From Rhinopithecus roxellana (taxonomy: Eukaryota; Chordata; Mammalia; Primates; Cercopithecidae), in NCBI RefSeq assembly GCF_007565055.1, contig NC_044568.1, positions 37,847,156 to 37,911,155 of the forward strand: 64,000 bases of DNA, read 5' to 3'. Below the pieces are notes generated by a model. That model saw nothing but the letters and a program-made list of their open reading frames with translations. It searched no databases and had not been told where the DNA came from. This document shows positions 1-10,560 of this stretch, piece after piece (positions within the stretch are counted from its first letter, which is position 1; each line of letters starts with the position of its first letter). The position numbers and the translations under genes are program-made.

Positions 1-348
1 GTAAAAATGTAGATCTATCAAGGGAGAGTGCTTGAACCTATGCACAGGGCATTGATCTCCCTCAGGCCTCTGAGCTTTCTCTTCACCTATTCATGAAGAC
101 TGACTGAGGAATTTACACTTTTATTGAGAAACATTCATTTTGTGGTTCTTCTTTCAGAACATCTCTTTTCAGGGTAGTCTATGTCTATTTTGAATAAAAA
201 CACTGGTGATTTATAAATGAATAGCTGGAATTATTTTAGACTACTGTCTTAGGCAACTTCCAAAATTACATTTCCTGCACAGAATACTGGGTTTCCAACA
301 AAAACTTTCATGAAGATGTTTTAACTAAATAAAAAGAAAAATGGTAGA

Positions 349-425
349 TGGGTATACATATATGTAGGTGTGTATGTGTTTGTGTGTATGTACACACACT
401 ATTTATATGTATGTTTGTGTATGCT
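349..425. repeat. TATG/TG-rich simple repeat
   Basis: Imperfect alternating purine-pyrimidine tract built from TATA, TATG and TGTG units, ending in a short CACACA run. It is a decayed microsatellite with no coding potential. Confidence 0.7.
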
Positions 426-741
426 TCACTATATTATAACAATAATAAACAAATCACATCGCAAAGCAGAATCAACATATATAAACCCTCTGTAAAAATG
501 GGAATACGCCAATAGAATTTGACATGGACTGGACTTACTTCATTGCAACAGTGTTGTCAGGTGGATATTAAAAACAAACTGAAAAGTTCTTAGAGCCAGA
601 AGATCACTTTCAAATTACCCTTTCCTCTGCCATTTGACATATGAAAAAATTCAGGAGGTTGGGTTAAGTAATTCTGATTCTCTGATTTGAGAATTAAAAT
701 TGAGGTTTACAAACATTTTCCCAGGATCTGAACCTAGAGAC

Positions 742-764
742 AAAAAAAAAAAAAAAAAAAAAAA
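742..764. repeat. A(23) homopolymer
   Basis: Twenty-three uninterrupted A bases. No Alu or L1 body is recognisable just upstream, so it is either a free mononucleotide microsatellite or the tail of a very short or very decayed retroposed piece. A run of this length is usually length-polymorphic and error-prone in sequencing. Confidence 0.85.
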
Positions 765-2230
765 GTGTTGAAATAGAACAAAGAATGCATTTGGCACTGG
801 ACTATGTGATGGAGAATGTGAACACAGAGGAACTAGCTCAGCAATGAAAGACGTATGCCATGTAAGAGCAGAGAGTCACAAATGAGAAAGATGATGCTAG
901 ACTGTGCCTGAGGTACAAGGAAATGCAGACAGTGTACTCACCAGCCTTCTGGTTCTGGCTCCCATAAAGCCTGGCTGTATTTCTGTTTGTAAAGCTATAA
1001 GACATGATTGAAACTATATTCTCACATATATAATTGAGCAAGCTTCAGTAGGTTTCTAGTTTTGATGTTAAAATAGATTGGACTGATTTAGAAGTTCTCT
1101 ATGTCCCCAACCAATATTTTTTCTCATATCTTGAATTTTGGTAACACTAAATTTAACACCACCTATAAAGATGGCTGGGTTTCAGAAAGCTCAACAGCAT
1201 GTTTGTAGAAACCTCAGAAAAATATATGTCATAGACACTTTCACATAAAGCAGAAGTAACACTATTTCATTAATGGAATATTGGATCTAGCGATTTTCTT
1301 CTATGATTTTAGGTACATCCACTGGAAGTATTTTCTAAAACTCAAAGAACTTCTGTTTACTTATCTATTTTATTGTTTTATTATCGTACTCACTGTCACA
1401 TTATCAAACCCTAAAGACATTTTCTACCTAGAGACAAATTCTTTGTGAGAGTGAAATTATAGAATTCAAGGACATTAATGTCTTCTAAAGTCATATGGCC
1501 ATTGTAAATGTTCAAAAGCTTTGATGAATTCTCAAAAGCAAGAATAGAGAAGCAAGCTTTCAGAAGCTCTAAAATCATTTAAGCACAACGTTTTGTGAAT
1601 TCAGCCACACTTTCAGGTAGCTATGATCTAAGAAATAGTACAGTTTTGGAAAATCTTGACCATCTTTCAACCGGAAAGTAAAGGCTAAAAATTCTAGGTT
1701 CTTTCATTCTTGTGGGTATATACTAACAAATAATATAGGAGTTTGAAGAAATCTGAGCACTCCTACAATCACATTTTAATTTAAAATAATAGGAAAATGG
1801 AGAAATTAAAATAAACAAAAGAAAATAGAAAAAGAAAAGGGTGTTAGACTTGGTCCCTAAGGACTCTCGAGATACTTTTAAGCATTTTCCTCTTCTCCTA
1901 AACATTTCTATAATAATCAAAGGTTGAGAAAATGAAAGGAGTATTCTCCAGGGTTACACAACTAATCCCAATGACTCTACAGATTTGAACTCCCTAGTAT
2001 CTTGCTTTATGGTATTGTTAATAAAGAAACACGTTCAAGTCTAAATTATGCCTGGATGTCTGGTACATGTGCCATTTGAATCAAGTGTATAGATCAGTCA
2101 GTCAGCAACTCCTTGCCTAGAGGCAAGGCTGCTCAATTAGAAGTCTGTGGCTAAAACTTATCTTCCTATGGATTGTTGTTTTTTGTTTGGTTTGGCCCAC
2201 ACAGTCTTTAAACTATTTTTATCTGGTACC

Positions 2231-2622
2231 TGTATTAATCAGTTCGCTCACTGCTATAAGGAAATACCTGAAACTGGGTAATTTATAAAGAAGAGATTTA
2301 ATTGGTTTATGTTTCCACAGGCAGTGCAGGAAGCATGGTGGCATCCGCTCAGCTTTTGGGGAGCCCTTAGGAAACTTATAATCTGTCACACGGCCAGAGC
2401 GGGAACCAAGAGAATGAGGGGAGAACTGTCACACATTTTTAAACAACCAGATTGCACAAGAACTCATCATCGTGAGTCTAGCACGAAGGGGATGGTGCTA
2501 AACCATTCACGAGAAAAATCTGCCCCCATGATCCAATCTCCTCTCACCAGGCCCTATCTCCAACACCAGGGATTACGTTTCAACATGAGATTTGAGTGGG
2601 GACACGGATCCACACCATATCA
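2231..2622 (-). mobile_element. MaLR-type LTR (MST/MLT1-like), solo
   Basis: The sequence is the reverse complement of an ERVL-MaLR long terminal repeat. It starts with TGTATTAATC and ends with ACCATATCA, so the element has TG...CA ends on the minus strand. Recognisable internal blocks include GGGTAATTTATAAAG, GCCCCCATGATCCAATC and TGAGATTTGAGTGGGGACAC. It is about 392 bp, near full LTR length for this group. The bases flanking the ends are GTACC and GTAAC, a near-match to the 5-bp target duplication expected for ERVL-type integration. No internal retroviral sequence or second LTR lies next to it, so it is a solo LTR. Open frames across it, for example 2309-2626, are accidental. The exact subfamily is not certain. 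Confidence 0.88.
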
Positions 2623-2940
2623 GTAACCAATATTAAAAAACAGAAATCTCATACAATTTTGGATTTTTGGCATCTCACAAACATAAACCAACACTGTCAA
2701 CAGTGGGCCAGTATTGCTGGCTTTGAAGTGCATCTAGTCTCTTTAGACAGGATATATGTGACCTCATTCTCCTCTGTCCCCACTCTGATCCATTCATTTC
2801 TGTTACTTATCTGGCACTAGCATTTGATATTACCTTAGGTTTCATAGGAACAACTTCATATCATATTGGTGTTTCTTTGGAAGTATCCTCATTGTCTTTC
2901 CATATGGAATACTTTCATATATACTAGCATATCATATTAT
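2623..2940. other. unique sequence, no feature seen
   Basis: A short AT-rich interval between the MaLR LTR and the MIR. Nothing recognisable is present. Confidence 0.6.
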
Positions 2941-3165
2941 ACTGTAGTGGCTAAAAATGTGGACTTTAAAGTTGTAGGACTTTGATTCAGATTCTAGCTT
3001 TACCACTTTCCAGCTGTGTGAATTTGGGCATATTATTTAACAATTAGTAACAAGCTACTTGGGTTATTGTGAGCATTCATTCAGTAAAAACAGAATACAT
3101 TTGCCAGAAAATGTTCTACATGTCTTTATATGTATATGTTTCAGCTATTATGACGTTATCTGTTT
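2941..3165 (+). mobile_element. MIR SINE fossil
   Basis: The order of motifs matches the MIR consensus: a GTGGCTAAAAATGTGGACT start, GATTCAGATTCTAGC, then CACTTTCCAGCTGTGTGAATTTGGGC, and a weak GGGTTATTGTGAGCATT late segment. The element is heavily diverged, as expected for an ancient tRNA-derived SINE. It is not transcriptionally meaningful on present evidence. Confidence 0.75.
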
Positions 3166-3229
3166 AGATGTAACTATTATTTCATAAAATGCAAATGTAA
3201 TTCATGAACTAAACTCCATATGGGAAATT

Positions 3230-4553
3230 ATGGAGTCACGTTTGTAGAAGGCAGACCTTGCTTACCCAAACAGCATGCACTTTTTCATCATCAAATGTGC
3301 AAGGGCAGTAAGTGCAGTACAAGTGCAGCTGCAATGTCAGAGGAGCTGGGAGTTGTCTCTGGGATTTCCTCTTCACAGAAATGCACAGCTGCTACTGACT
3401 GAAGTGTTCAGGCAGGGGCAGGGTGATTGTCCTGGAGGCCCGGGTGGAGAGACACTGCCCCTTTTAGAGTAGTGGAGGTGAGGACCCACATGGAAAACAG
3501 ACTGGCCATTTTTCCCTAACGCTGCTGCACTGGACTGGGGCTCCAGGTCAGTCTTCAGCCAACGCGCTCCCTGCTGAGCCTGAAGGCAACAGAAGCAAGT
3601 GCTGCCTTGCGGTAAATTGCAGAGCAGCCTGGCTGCTCCCTCTTGGAGCTCCGTCTGGGGAAGTGGAGAGATTCTACTGGTCCAAGAGCCACCGGGGTGG
3701 GTCGCTGGAGTCCCAGGTCGGGAAGCCCTGCCCAGAGAGTAGTAGCGGGACAGGCAGCCGCAAGGAAACAATCTGACCATTTTTCCCTAAGGTAGTCGTG
3801 CTGTGCCGTGGGTCTGCATTAGTCCCTAATCACTGCACACCCTCTCAAGCCTGGAGGCAGCAAGAGAGAGGGTCACGGACCAGCAAAAAGGGCAGCCCGC
3901 CTCTTACTCTGGGAGCTCCATTCCAGGGAAGTGCAGAGATGCTGTTAGTCCTAGAACTCAGGCGGGGTTGGAGTGGTCTTCCTAGCATCCCAGGCCAGTG
4001 CGCCTTATCCTGCGAGGTGCGGTGGAGGTGAGACCTGCATTCCCTCACAGCTCAGCCACATGGATTTGACCTCTTTCCTGGGGGTGTGCAAGGGAGTCTG
4101 GCCTCCGCTGTTGCTTGAGTTGCAGCTGCTGAGGCTGCGGTGCCCTGTGGATCAGAGGTTCCCGGGATTCCATGTGTGCCTGAGTGGCAGCTCTGCCTAG
4201 ACTCCACATAACTCTCCATGTGCGTCTGCAGGCCTGGGATGGGAGGTTCACAGAGGATCTTCTGAGCCCAGGGATTCAAAGGTCTGTGGCAGAAGTGTGG
4301 ATCTACGGGAAACTCACTCACTCACCGCATCCCCGTGCGGAGGGACCTCCCCTTGCTCTGCGCCACTCCTGTGTGGGCAGTTGTCCTGTTTTGTTCTTCT
4401 AAGTTCTCCGTGGTCATGCTGTTTCCTTGATGAATTTCAATGTGTCCACCTGGATGCTGCAGTTGAAGATCTAGTGTTTGCTCCAGCCATTCTTTCTTCA
4501 CTCTCAGAGCAGAGCGCACTAGTGGCTTCTCATCAGTTATCTTGGCCCCATTT
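3230..4553 (-). mobile_element. GC-rich L1 5'-UTR-like fragment, antisense
   Basis: A GC-rich island of about 1.3 kb in an AT-rich region, containing roughly 30 CpG sites by eye. On the minus strand it begins GGGGCCAAGATAACTGATG, which resembles the GCCAAGATGG-type 5' end of primate L1 elements. It continues with GC-rich L1 leader-like text such as TGCAGACGCACATGGAGAG. No ORF1 or ORF2 sequence follows at its left end, so only the 5' end survives. L1 5' leaders hold an internal promoter, and in primates an antisense promoter as well. Any activity here is unproven and unlikely given the decay. The many overlapping frames in 3220-4650 reflect high GC rather than genes. An unrecognised LTR is the main alternative. 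Confidence 0.55.
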
Positions 4554-7426
4554 GTCAGTAATTTTTAATCATTCGGGTTCTGACACTACTCAGAAAAAAT
4601 ACGGAATTAAATTTAATCTAATAAATAATACGTTAATTTTAGCCTAACTACATATGTTTTTCTTTACTACTTTACTACATGTTTAAAACATTTTTTTAAA
4701 GTAAAAGTTTACCTCAAGAGGATGCCAATAACAAGTGCCAATTTGAAAGCATTACTGGAATGAGCATTTCTATGATTGGCTCAGGGTCTCAAGTGACCTC
4801 TAGTCTTACTTCAGAAGTATGAGGGCAAGTGCTTATCATTTTCAATCACCTATTTTGCTTGCTGTTACTCCAGTTTAATTTAAAGTAGGGCAACTGATAA
4901 AATCAAAGATCAAGGGGACATAAAAGAAAGAGAAGCATAAATCATTAGCTTGCAAATTCTGATACTGTCTTTCAATGACACCTTTCTTTGTTTACTGTGA
5001 ACATGACAACAAATTGTGCAAATGAGTGACTTTTTTTCACCTAGCAATTCAGAGATACTGTTTTCTCCATATTTTGCAATTCTTCCCAAACAATTTTGGC
5101 ATGGATAGTCCTTAAGGTCATGTCTCAATAATTTTAACCTGGTAATAAAATTATATTTCACTAAATCTAAAAATGGTATGATAAAATATGCAGTTGGCTG
5201 GAACGTGTGTTAGAAGACTATGTTCTAGCTCAAGTACTTACTAGATGTGGACTGGTGAAGGATTGGAATTCCAGATAGGTTCTAAAAACCAAACCTAGTT
5301 ACTAGAACCACTATAGCCCAAAAAATGGAGGAATCCATGTGCCCAATCTGAACTACAAATAAATAGGTGGCTTGTTTAGCTGTGAAGACAGAAAGGAGAT
5401 AGATCAGAGAGTCTCAAATGTGACATCCTATACACTTGATAAATACACATACACATCCATACTTAGATTGATTTCCACAATATATTTAACATATTACATT
5501 TCACGAAGTCAAACTCATTGCTCTAACAATTTGACTATGAAGCAATAGCCATCATAGCATTTTCCCATATTCCCATTGCCTCTGTCCTCCTGGGTTCTTT
5601 TTACTTTCAAGAAGGAACATATGAGAATGGAAGAGATTAGTTTCAAATACTTAGTTCAATGGATAGATCTGAAAACCTATAATGAATTATAATTTTTTTA
5701 AAAAATGGACATAGTACCCAAACATACATATGGTACCAAAATGTCTAGAAGAAAAAAAAATTCTGGTTTGTTACCTACAATTTGAAATGTACAGAGAATA
5801 TGTATAGGCAACATAATAATAATGAATTGAACTTGCTGTAAATTTCTGTACATTTTCTTTAGGAGAACATTGCAATTGTCTTTGAATTTTCAGCTATTAT
5901 GCTTAACAGGTAGTTCATGCAATAATATATCAATTGTTAAGTGAACTCAGTATGTCAGCAAACAGAGTTGGCCACTTAAGTTACCCAAAATCAAGACAGT
6001 TTCTTGGCTAGACAAGGGATTCACCACTCTGGTGGGTATTGTCACATTCTAGTGAACACAAAGAGGCAATAACAAATGCTTCTCTCTGGGAGTTATGACC
6101 AATACAATATGCAAGAAGTGAAAAAACAGCAACATCAAACTGTTCATTTCAGTGGTGTCCTCAGGCTGACAAAAATTCCTCTTAGCTTGCCAACTTTTGT
6201 CAGTCTGTTTCCTTCATACGTTTTATAGTTTTCCTGTTCATCATAAGTTTATGACATCCATTAAGTAGTCTTGCTACAAATCAGAGACTACAGATGATAT
6301 TTGAACATTTCCACTACCTAGTACTTAAAATGCTAATTCATTCTCGCCCAGGAGCAACTGGAACATCTGGTCTTACTTCCAAGTGAAGTCACTGGTGCAG
6401 TTCACCTTCTGAATAGGAATGTGATGGGTGAGCTGGAGGGTAAACCAGCGGCATGCGCATTAGAAAGCAAGCACAACAGAAAAAGGAAGCAGAGATCTTA
6501 GCAACATGCTCCCTGTCAAAAAGATTGGAACCTACGTTAGATTTTTATTTCATTTGCAAATGATGCTCATCCATGTTAAACACCATTTTGAAAGATGGCC
6601 TATAAATATTAAATATATCAAATTGTTCCTTGACTGGTGATTGGAAATCTATTTAAAAAATCACGACGTGGCAATCTGTGTTTTTCTCACACTATGTGGC
6701 TTGTTACTACACCGAAAGTTGAACGCTTGAGTTCAAATTCAGTGGAACAGTCTTAGCCACTGATGATTATAACTCTGAAATTGCTTATGTTTGCAGAAAA
6801 AAGAAAAGGATGAAGCATTAATATAAAAGGCACGAGGCATTATAGACTGTGTTAAAAATGAGGATTTTGTGTGTGTGTGTGTGTGTGTGTGTACTAACTC
6901 ACTAATACACAATTTTATTTAAGAGAGAGTACAGTCAAGAAGAAACATGGTTGTCCATGCAACGTACATCAGAAGTCATAGTGCTGAGGCTTTGGAATTT
7001 CTGTAAAAACCTATTTGAAAAAATCATTCTATAGCACTGAGGTGAGGATAATTTTTCTGAAGCAAAAAGTGAACTTTTCAAAGCCTATGGGGTTAATGTG
7101 ACTTGGAACGAGAGAACTGTCCTTCTGTAGCTTTTTGTCACATTCAGGACTGCAAACCTGAGCTAAGCTTCTGAAATCCCTAGGAAATGGGCTCTACTCA
7201 AAAACGGGAATCATAGGTTAGACCAAGTCATCATCAGTTTTTATAATTTTTACCTTTCCTTTTCAAGATTTGGTTCTGAACTTTTTTGAAGATGTGGTAC
7301 AAGTAAAACCATCACTCTTTGAATGTAATAGCAAAGCCCTCTTTGTGGTTGAGTTTAGTATATTTTAGTGTATCTTGTGTATTTTCTGCCTAAAACACTA
7401 TAATGTTAACTCTGTGATATGAGAGT
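4554..7426. other. AT-rich unique sequence, no gene seen
   Basis: I see no recognisable repeat or gene over most of these 2.9 kb. A TG dinucleotide tract lies at 6868-6892. The minus-strand frame at 4910-5161 (83 codons) is rich in K, L, I and S and lacks any recognisable domain. Confidence 0.6.
6868..6892. repeat. (TG)12 microsatellite
   Basis: A pure TG run of about 12 units. It is likely to be length-polymorphic and is able to form Z-DNA. Flanking sequence is unique. Confidence 0.9.
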
Positions 7427-7435
7427 CTTTTTCTT

Positions 7436-7737
7436 TTCTTTTTTTTTTCTTTTTTGAGGCGGAGTCTCGCTCTGTCTCCCAGGCTGGAGTGCAGTGGCCG
7501 GATCTCAGCTCACTGCAAGCTCCGCCTCCCGGGTTCACGCCATTCTCCTGCCTCAGCCTCCCGAGTTGCTGGGACTACAGGCGCCCGCCACCTCGCCCGG
7601 CTAGTTTTTTGTATTTTTTAGTAGAGACGGGGTTTCACCGTGTTAGCCAGGATGGTCTCGATCTCCTGACCTCGTGATCCGCCCGTCTCGGCCTCCCAAT
7701 GCGCTGGGATTACAGGCTTGAGCCACCGCGCCTGGCC
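7436..7737 (-). mobile_element. AluY, Old World monkey type, full length
   Basis: A full-length dimeric Alu in antisense orientation, with its T-rich tail on the left and GGCC-type head on the right. It carries monkey-lineage variants, namely GTGGCCGGATCTCAGC, CCACCTCGCCCGGCTAG and GGCTTGAGCC when read on the plus strand. Direct repeats CTTTTTCTT at 7427-7435 and 7737-7745 are a plausible short target duplication. Few decayed CpG sites point to a fairly recent insertion. The small frame at 7489-7677 is an Alu artefact. Confidence 0.96.
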
Positions 7738-7928
7738 TTTTTCTTATTTTTATTCATTGGTATGTAACTAGCATCTCAAACATTGCCTAAAATGTATTAG
7801 ATAAATGGTTGACTGAACTCACCATTTATGGAATTGTTATTAGGCAGATTTTTTTTCACATAAGGAAAAGTACACTTGATTTTAAATGTAAAGAACTGGT
7901 TCAAATCCAGGCTATGAATGGAAACAAT

Positions 7929-8167
7929 ATGGTAGTGGTTAAGAAAACAGGCTCAGTAATCATCCTGCCTTTAGTACTTATCTTGAATTGGCTGAATCCT
8001 TCTTCTACCACTTAATTACTTTAGTTTCCTTGTTCTTAAAATGTGGATAATTAAAATACCTAACTCATAGGGTAGTTGTGAGATTTAACTAAGGTAATTT
8101 GTTCTAAGAGAGTGCTGACCATGTAGTAAGTGCCCAATACATGTTGTGTTTTTGTTGCCGTTATTCT
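7929..8167 (+). mobile_element. MIR SINE fossil
   Basis: Motifs follow the MIR order: GTGGTTAAGAAAACAGGCTC, then a CTTCTACCACTTAATTACTTTAG core, AAAATGTGGATAATTAAAATACC, CTCATAGGGTAGTTGTGAG, and a GTAGTAAGTGCCCAATA tail. It is close to full length and moderately diverged. The overlapping 68-codon frame at 7809-8015 is not a gene. Confidence 0.85.
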
Positions 8168-9445
8168 AGTTTCCTTTTCAGTTGACATACATCTGTATAA
8201 TTAATGCTATGAATATTAATCCAAATAACTAAATGAGATTAAAATCTTCCTGTTTTTAAATGTTGATGGTGAAAATAAAATGCAATTACGTAATAAAATG
8301 GTCAAAATTCATTCACTGACAGTATCAATTAAATTTAGTTAACAGATTAACAACATTTGTTTTGAGTTGCCATTGTGAGTGGTGTTAGAGTTCAATAATA
8401 AATCATGTCTGGTTCCAGCCCTCCTATTTATTATAGCTTAATTGTAAACAATGGACTCGTAAGAGGAGAAACAATACTTTAGAGCTGCGTATGTTAAGTG
8501 TTCACTAAGTAACATAGGGTTAATGTCAGAAGGCAGAACATCAGGGAAAAAACTGTATTGGGGCAGGTGGTGCTTCGCTCAGGTCTTCAAGAAAATAATG
8601 AAGAAAGAATGTAATGAAAACAATATTTAAGGTATATTACATTTATAAAAAATGGCATGATTAGTTTGTTTCTAACCTTCTGTTTGCTTTTAACAAAACC
8701 CAAAGTACTATTTTTTTCTTTTCACCCCCAAATGTACATATTCTGTGTCTTTAAGAAAAAAAAACCATGATCCTTAAATACAAAAGACTAGCTGATCTTC
8801 AGCTAAAGAGTCTTAACACCAGAGAAACTTAAAGTTGAATCAGAATTTGGTCACATTTTGCAGATTTCATCATGAACAGGTTGCTCAACTGAAAAACTGA
8901 TACAGTACATCTATCTCATAGGTTCATTTGAACACAAAATGAGACAATACACCTAAGTTCCATGGTCTCGTGTCTCCTGTATATGTACGTCATACATGAG
9001 CATTTTATTTTCTGTAATTTTGAAAGGACTAGAACCGTCTTTTTTTTTTTTACAGTGTTCCTGTGGAGATCAAATGTGAAAGATAGATAGTCCTATCTTA
9101 TTCTCAGATATTTGAATTACTGTCTCCTTGAGAAGTGGACTGACCAGGTTGGCAAGGACTCTGCTAAAAGTAAAGCCTGCTTCCCAGAGCTATAGGTGAC
9201 GATAAACTCTTGGGAATGTGAGGAATTGAGTCAGATGGAAAATGAGTGAGTTATAGAAGGGAGCACAGTTAAGAAGCAGGCATAAAAGCCTTTGGGTGAA
9301 TCCAAAGATGTGAGGATAAATAAATGAGAGTGGGAAACTGTGCACAAAGGCCTTTGTTAAAAGCAGACTTTTAAGATACAAGTAATCTCATCATGACTTC
9401 TATGATACAAATGAATTGACTGTGTTGAAAATGCTAGAGATGAAA

Positions 9446-9485
9446 ATATTTACTGAAAAGAAATATATTTACTGAAAAGAAATAT
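9446..9485. repeat. 19-bp tandem duplication
   Basis: The unit ATATTTACTGAAAAGAA(AT) occurs twice back to back. This looks like a replication-slippage duplication and has no known function. Confidence 0.8.
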
Positions 9486-10361
9486 AATTAAAGAAAGTAG
9501 TGAATAGTTAAATAAAGTTATATAGTAACTGGTCTGAAAATCATAACTCTCTGTGGCAGTCAAATGCCACATATGGAAGCCATAATTTCCCAAACACCCA
9601 TAGTTCAAAGGCTCAGGTATATTCTATGGCTAACAGTCTCAGCTGAAGCACATTCTCCAGAATTTCTAGAATCTACTGGTAAATATATTACCTATGTAGC
9701 AGCCTCTATGCATTCTTCAGAGCCGAGTAGAAAAGAAAGAGGAAAGAAATCATTGTCAAATTTCCCAATACAGCATTTAGGGGTTCTCTATCTGCTGCTA
9801 TCTTTCCCCCCTTTTAATTGCCCTGAATCTTTCTTTGTAAGTCATACAGTTGTTTTATTTCTATTTGAGAGACCATTTCCAGTCAGATTTGTAGTACATC
9901 CTTTTCTATAGAATATTATTTTATCACAGGCATGTTATCATAAAAGATATACACAAAATGTTACTTCTCGCTTTCCTTTCCATCTCCCCACTTTTTAAAA
10001 TTTTTTTGAAGATATATGTGGGATGCATGGATGAAGCCAATCTCAGGAAGGCTCTTAAGAAGACAACTTCTTCGTGCAGTAGAGAATAATAGTCCATATT
10101 AATTTACCAAGCACTATATTCCTAATAAAATATCTTATCACCTCTCATTGTGTAAAACATTAAGAAAGATTCTAAAACATTATAAGGAGATTGCATAATG
10201 TATTCACTGGAAGCAATAGAACTACGTAACCTATTCATAGTTTAGTCAGTGAGTTCTTAAGCCATATACCACAAGCTCTTTAGTTCAAGTGAAACCTTAG
10301 ATTTTGATATCTAGAACATTGCATCCAGTACATTCCGTGGGTCCTAGTTTCCCAATGAATA

Positions 10362-10407
10362 AATAAATATTTATCCCACTGAAATAAAGTAAATATTTAT
10401 CCCACTC
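10362..10407. repeat. duplicated TAAATATTTATCCCACT block
   Basis: A 17-bp block occurs twice with an 11-bp spacer, flanked on both sides by AATAAATAAATA runs. It is probably slippage within an AT-rich tract. Confidence 0.75.
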
Positions 10408-10440
10408 AATAAATAAATAATCACATGAATTAAATATATA

Positions 10441-10560
10441 GATTTTGGAATCACAATTGGGTTATAATTCAAGTTCTATTTCTAGTAGATTTTGTGACCT
10501 TGAACAGATTAATTAACCTCCTTTGAGCCTTAGAGTCTTCATCTGTGTATGTCAAGAAAA
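10441..10560 (+). mobile_element. MIR SINE fossil, partial
   Basis: It contains TTTTGGAATCACAATTGGG, TTCTAGTAGATTTTGTGACC and CTTGAACAGATTAATTAACC, followed by GAGTCTTCATCTGTGTATG. This matches the middle of the MIR consensus. The 3' part is not recognisable. Confidence 0.7.

Larger units (their letters stand above)
1..2230. other. AT-rich unique sequence, no gene seen
   Basis: No repeat family or gene is recognisable over most of this stretch. It contains a TG/TATG-rich tract (349-425) and a 23-base A run (742-764). The short frames at 838-1041 and 1723-1920 on the minus strand have low-complexity or AT-driven composition and no sign of coding. Sequence just before the A run, around 640-735, is faintly MIR-like but too decayed to call. 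Confidence 0.6.
8168..10440. other. AT-rich unique sequence, no gene seen
   Basis: No repeat family is recognisable. There is an 11-base T run near 9042, a 19-bp tandem duplication at 9446-9485 and a local duplication at 10362-10407. The plus-strand frame 9564-9911 (115 codons) has no recognisable domain and no splice or promoter support. The minus frame 9190-9381 is equally unsupported. Confidence 0.55.

Noticed and set aside
2309..2626. 105-codon plus-strand frame
   Set aside because: It lies within the reversed MaLR LTR, which is noncoding.
3300..4500. CpG-rich block read as a gene promoter or first exon
   Set aside because: Its minus-strand start and internal text resemble an L1 5' leader. 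The overlapping frames on both strands are typical of GC-rich noncoding DNA.
9564..9911. 115-codon plus-strand frame
   Set aside because: No recognised domain or splice signal, and its end is an F/L/P-rich chance stretch. Kept out for lack of positive evidence.
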